Source of the DNA: an uncultured Bacteroides sp. | Lineage (GTDB): Bacteria > Bacteroidota > Bacteroidia > Bacteroidales > Bacteroidaceae | Direction of reading: 5' to 3' | Length of the DNA stretch: 7,242 bases | Assembly: GCA_900551645.1 (NCBI GenBank) | Contig: URWP01000143.1 | Span: 1 to 7,242 of the forward strand | Shown here: piece by piece, positions 5,917-7,242 of the stretch | How the letters are laid out: each line of letters begins with the position of its first letter | How positions within the stretch are numbered: position 1 is the stretch's first letter | Position numbers and translations under genes: made by a program | The notes under the pieces: generated by a model | The model's input: only the letters and a program-made list of their open reading frames with translations | Told to the model about the DNA's origin: nothing | Databases searched by the model: none

Positions 5917-5921
5917 TTTTT

Positions 5922-6698
5922 ATGAAGAAATATATTTTAGATTTGACAGTAACCGAGAACATCCATTTGCATGCCAATTATGTTCTCATCAAACTGACTC
6001 AGGCTGATCCACTCCCTGAGATGCTGCCCGGTCAGTTTGCAGAAATTCGAGTGGACGGTTCAAACACGACTTTCTTACGCCGTCCGATTTCCATTAACTA
6101 TGTAGACAGAACGAATAACGAAGTATGGTTCCTGGTACAGCTTGTAGGCGACGGTACACGTAAACTGGCTACCGTACAGAAGGGTGATATCGTAAATGTA
6201 GTTTTACCGTTGGGGAACGGATTCACATTGCCTGCAGACACCTCAAAGAAAGTGTTGCTTGTAGGTGGTGGCGTAGGTACAGCCCCAATGCTTTATCTGG
6301 GTGAAACTCTGCTGAAAATGGGTTGTAAACCGGTATTCCTCCTGGGGGCACGGTCGAAAAACGATTTGCTCCAATTGGACGAATTTGCCAGATTCGGCGA
6401 AGTATATACCACGACAGAAGATGGAAGTATGGGTGAAAAAGGGTATGTTACCATGCACAGCATCCTGCAGCAAACCCAATTTGATATGATTTACACCTGT
6501 GGTCCCAAACCGATGATGATGGCTGTAGCCAAGTATGCTAAAGCGAACAGTATCGAATGTGAGGTGTCATTGGAAAATACGATGGCCTGCGGTGTAGGCG
6601 CCTGCCTCTGCTGTGTAGAAAAGACCGATGAAGGTCATGTGTGTGTATGTAAAGAAGGTCCGGTATTTAATATAAAGAAATTATTATGGCAGATTTAA
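5922..6698 (+). CDS. pyrK: Dihydroorotate dehydrogenase B, electron transfer subunit
   Basis: PyrK passes electrons from the PyrD active site through a [2Fe-2S] cluster and FAD to NAD+, so that dihydroorotate oxidation in pyrimidine synthesis is coupled to NADH formation. The 258-residue length matches the family. In order: an FAD-binding barrel with RRPISI (53-58), an NAD-binding domain with GGGVGTAP (115-122) and CGPKPMM, and a C-terminal iron-sulphur segment. The cluster cysteines are C223, C228 and C231 (CGVGACLCC) and C243 before KEGPVF; C230 and C241 are extra cysteines beside them. The ATG at 5922 (MKKYILDLTV) is preferred to an in-frame TTG at 5892, which lies inside the -7 box and so upstream of the predicted transcript. 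The stop overlaps the start of pyrD by 13 bp, indicating translational coupling of the two subunits. Confidence 0.96.
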   Translation: MKKYILDLTVTENIHLHANYVLIKLTQADPLPEMLPGQFAEIRVDGSNTTFLRRPISINYVDRTNNEVWFLVQLVGDGTRKLATVQKGDIVNVVLPLGNGFTLPADTSKKVLLVGGGVGTAPMLYLGETLLKMGCKPVFLLGARSKNDLLQLDEFARFGEVYTTTEDGSMGEKGYVTMHSILQQTQFDMIYTCGPKPMMMAVAKYAKANSIECEVSLENTMACGVGACLCCVEKTDEGHVCVCKEGPVFNIKKLLWQI

Positions 6699-7242
6699 GT
6701 GTAAACATCGGTAAACTGGCAATGAAAAACCCGGTCATGACTGCATCGGGTACATTTGGATATGGTCTGGAATTCCAGGATTTCGTAAATCTGGAAGAAA
6801 TAGGTGGTATCATTGTAAAAGGAACTACCCTGCATCACCGGGAAGGGAATCCGTATCCACGTATGGCTGAGACACCTATGGGGATGTTGAATGCTGTCGG
6901 TTTGCAGAATAAGGGAGTACATTATTTTGCTGAACACATTTATCCGCAGATTAAGGACATCCGTACCAATATGATTGTGAATGTGTCAGGTTCTCAGATT
7001 GACGACTACGCAGAAACCGCCCGTATCATTAATGAACTTGAAAACATTCCAGCCATCGAATTGAATATCTCTTGCCCGAATGTCAAACAAGGAGGCATGG
7101 CTTTCGGAGTAACAGCTCATGGAGCAGCAGAAGTAGTCAGTGCAGTCCGTAAAGTATACGACAAGACATTGATTGTAAAACTCTCACCAAACGTAACAGA
7201 CATCACCGAAATAGCACGTGCGGTGGAAGGTGCCGGTGCCGA
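6686..7242 (+). CDS. pyrD: Dihydroorotate dehydrogenase B, catalytic subunit (3' truncated by window edge)
   Basis: This FMN enzyme oxidises dihydroorotate to orotate, the fourth step of UMP synthesis, as a cytoplasmic heterotetramer with PyrK. The frame opens at the ATG at 6686, inside the end of pyrK, and is still open at the right edge: 185 residues of a protein usually about 305 long. Class 1B identity is shown by the PyrK partner and by the catalytic cysteine in NISCPNVKQGG (C130, the same number as in the Lactococcus PyrDB enzyme) instead of the serine of class 2 enzymes. Other expected FMN and substrate contacts are present: ASGTFGYG (20-27), K45 in IVKGTTL, N69 in MLNAVGLQN and K165 in VKLSPNVTD. 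No defect is visible in the part present. Confidence 0.97.
   Translation, partial: MADLSVNIGKLAMKNPVMTASGTFGYGLEFQDFVNLEEIGGIIVKGTTLHHREGNPYPRMAETPMGMLNAVGLQNKGVHYFAEHIYPQIKDIRTNMIVNVSGSQIDDYAETARIINELENIPAIELNISCPNVKQGGMAFGVTAHGAAEVVSAVRKVYDKTLIVKLSPNVTDITEIARAVEGAGA

Overview
The window looks like ordinary chromosome from a member of the Bacteroidales, most likely Bacteroides or Phocaeicola. Three things point there. The proteins resemble that group's versions (a short AMP nucleosidase, a Nif3 protein with an inserted domain, a class 1B PyrK/PyrD pair). Start codons have A/T-rich leaders instead of Shine-Dalgarno sites. Several genes are preceded by the Bacteroides-type -7 box TAnnTTTG. The genus is inferred from resemblance, not from a search.

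Layout: (1) 1-1757, plus strand: the 3' part of a Nif3-family metal protein gene, then 6 bp later a coiled-coil protein ending in a four-cysteine zinc ribbon; a bidirectional-looking terminator follows at 1782-1828. (2) 1833-2282, minus strand: a stand-alone HsdR-N-terminal-like PD-(D/E)xK domain protein. (3) 2469-4273, plus strand: AMP nucleosidase and the DNA polymerase III delta subunit (holA), 11 bp apart and sharing a divergent promoter region with the minus-strand gene; holA ends at a strong intrinsic terminator (4348-4403). (4) 4274-5383: about 1.1 kb without a convincing gene. It holds the terminator, a second long hairpin, a doubtful minus-strand frame, and then a very A/T-rich stretch crowded with TTACA/TGTAA half-sites and small palindromes. 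(5) 5384-5833: a small Cro/CI-type helix-turn-helix regulator with a good Bacteroides-type promoter. (6) 5922-7242: pyrK and pyrD, overlapping by 13 bp, encoding the NAD-linked dihydroorotate dehydrogenase of pyrimidine synthesis; pyrD runs off the right edge.

Most of the genes are housekeeping: pyrimidine synthesis, AMP breakdown and replication clamp loading. I see no new multi-gene defence or mobile system. The unusual material is regulatory: a perfect 15-bp inverted repeat that wraps the pyrK -7 box and also reads as a terminator for the regulator gene upstream, and the dense field of dyad motifs before the regulator. The Nif3/zinc-ribbon pair and the solitary HsdR_N-like protein are the least understood coding features.
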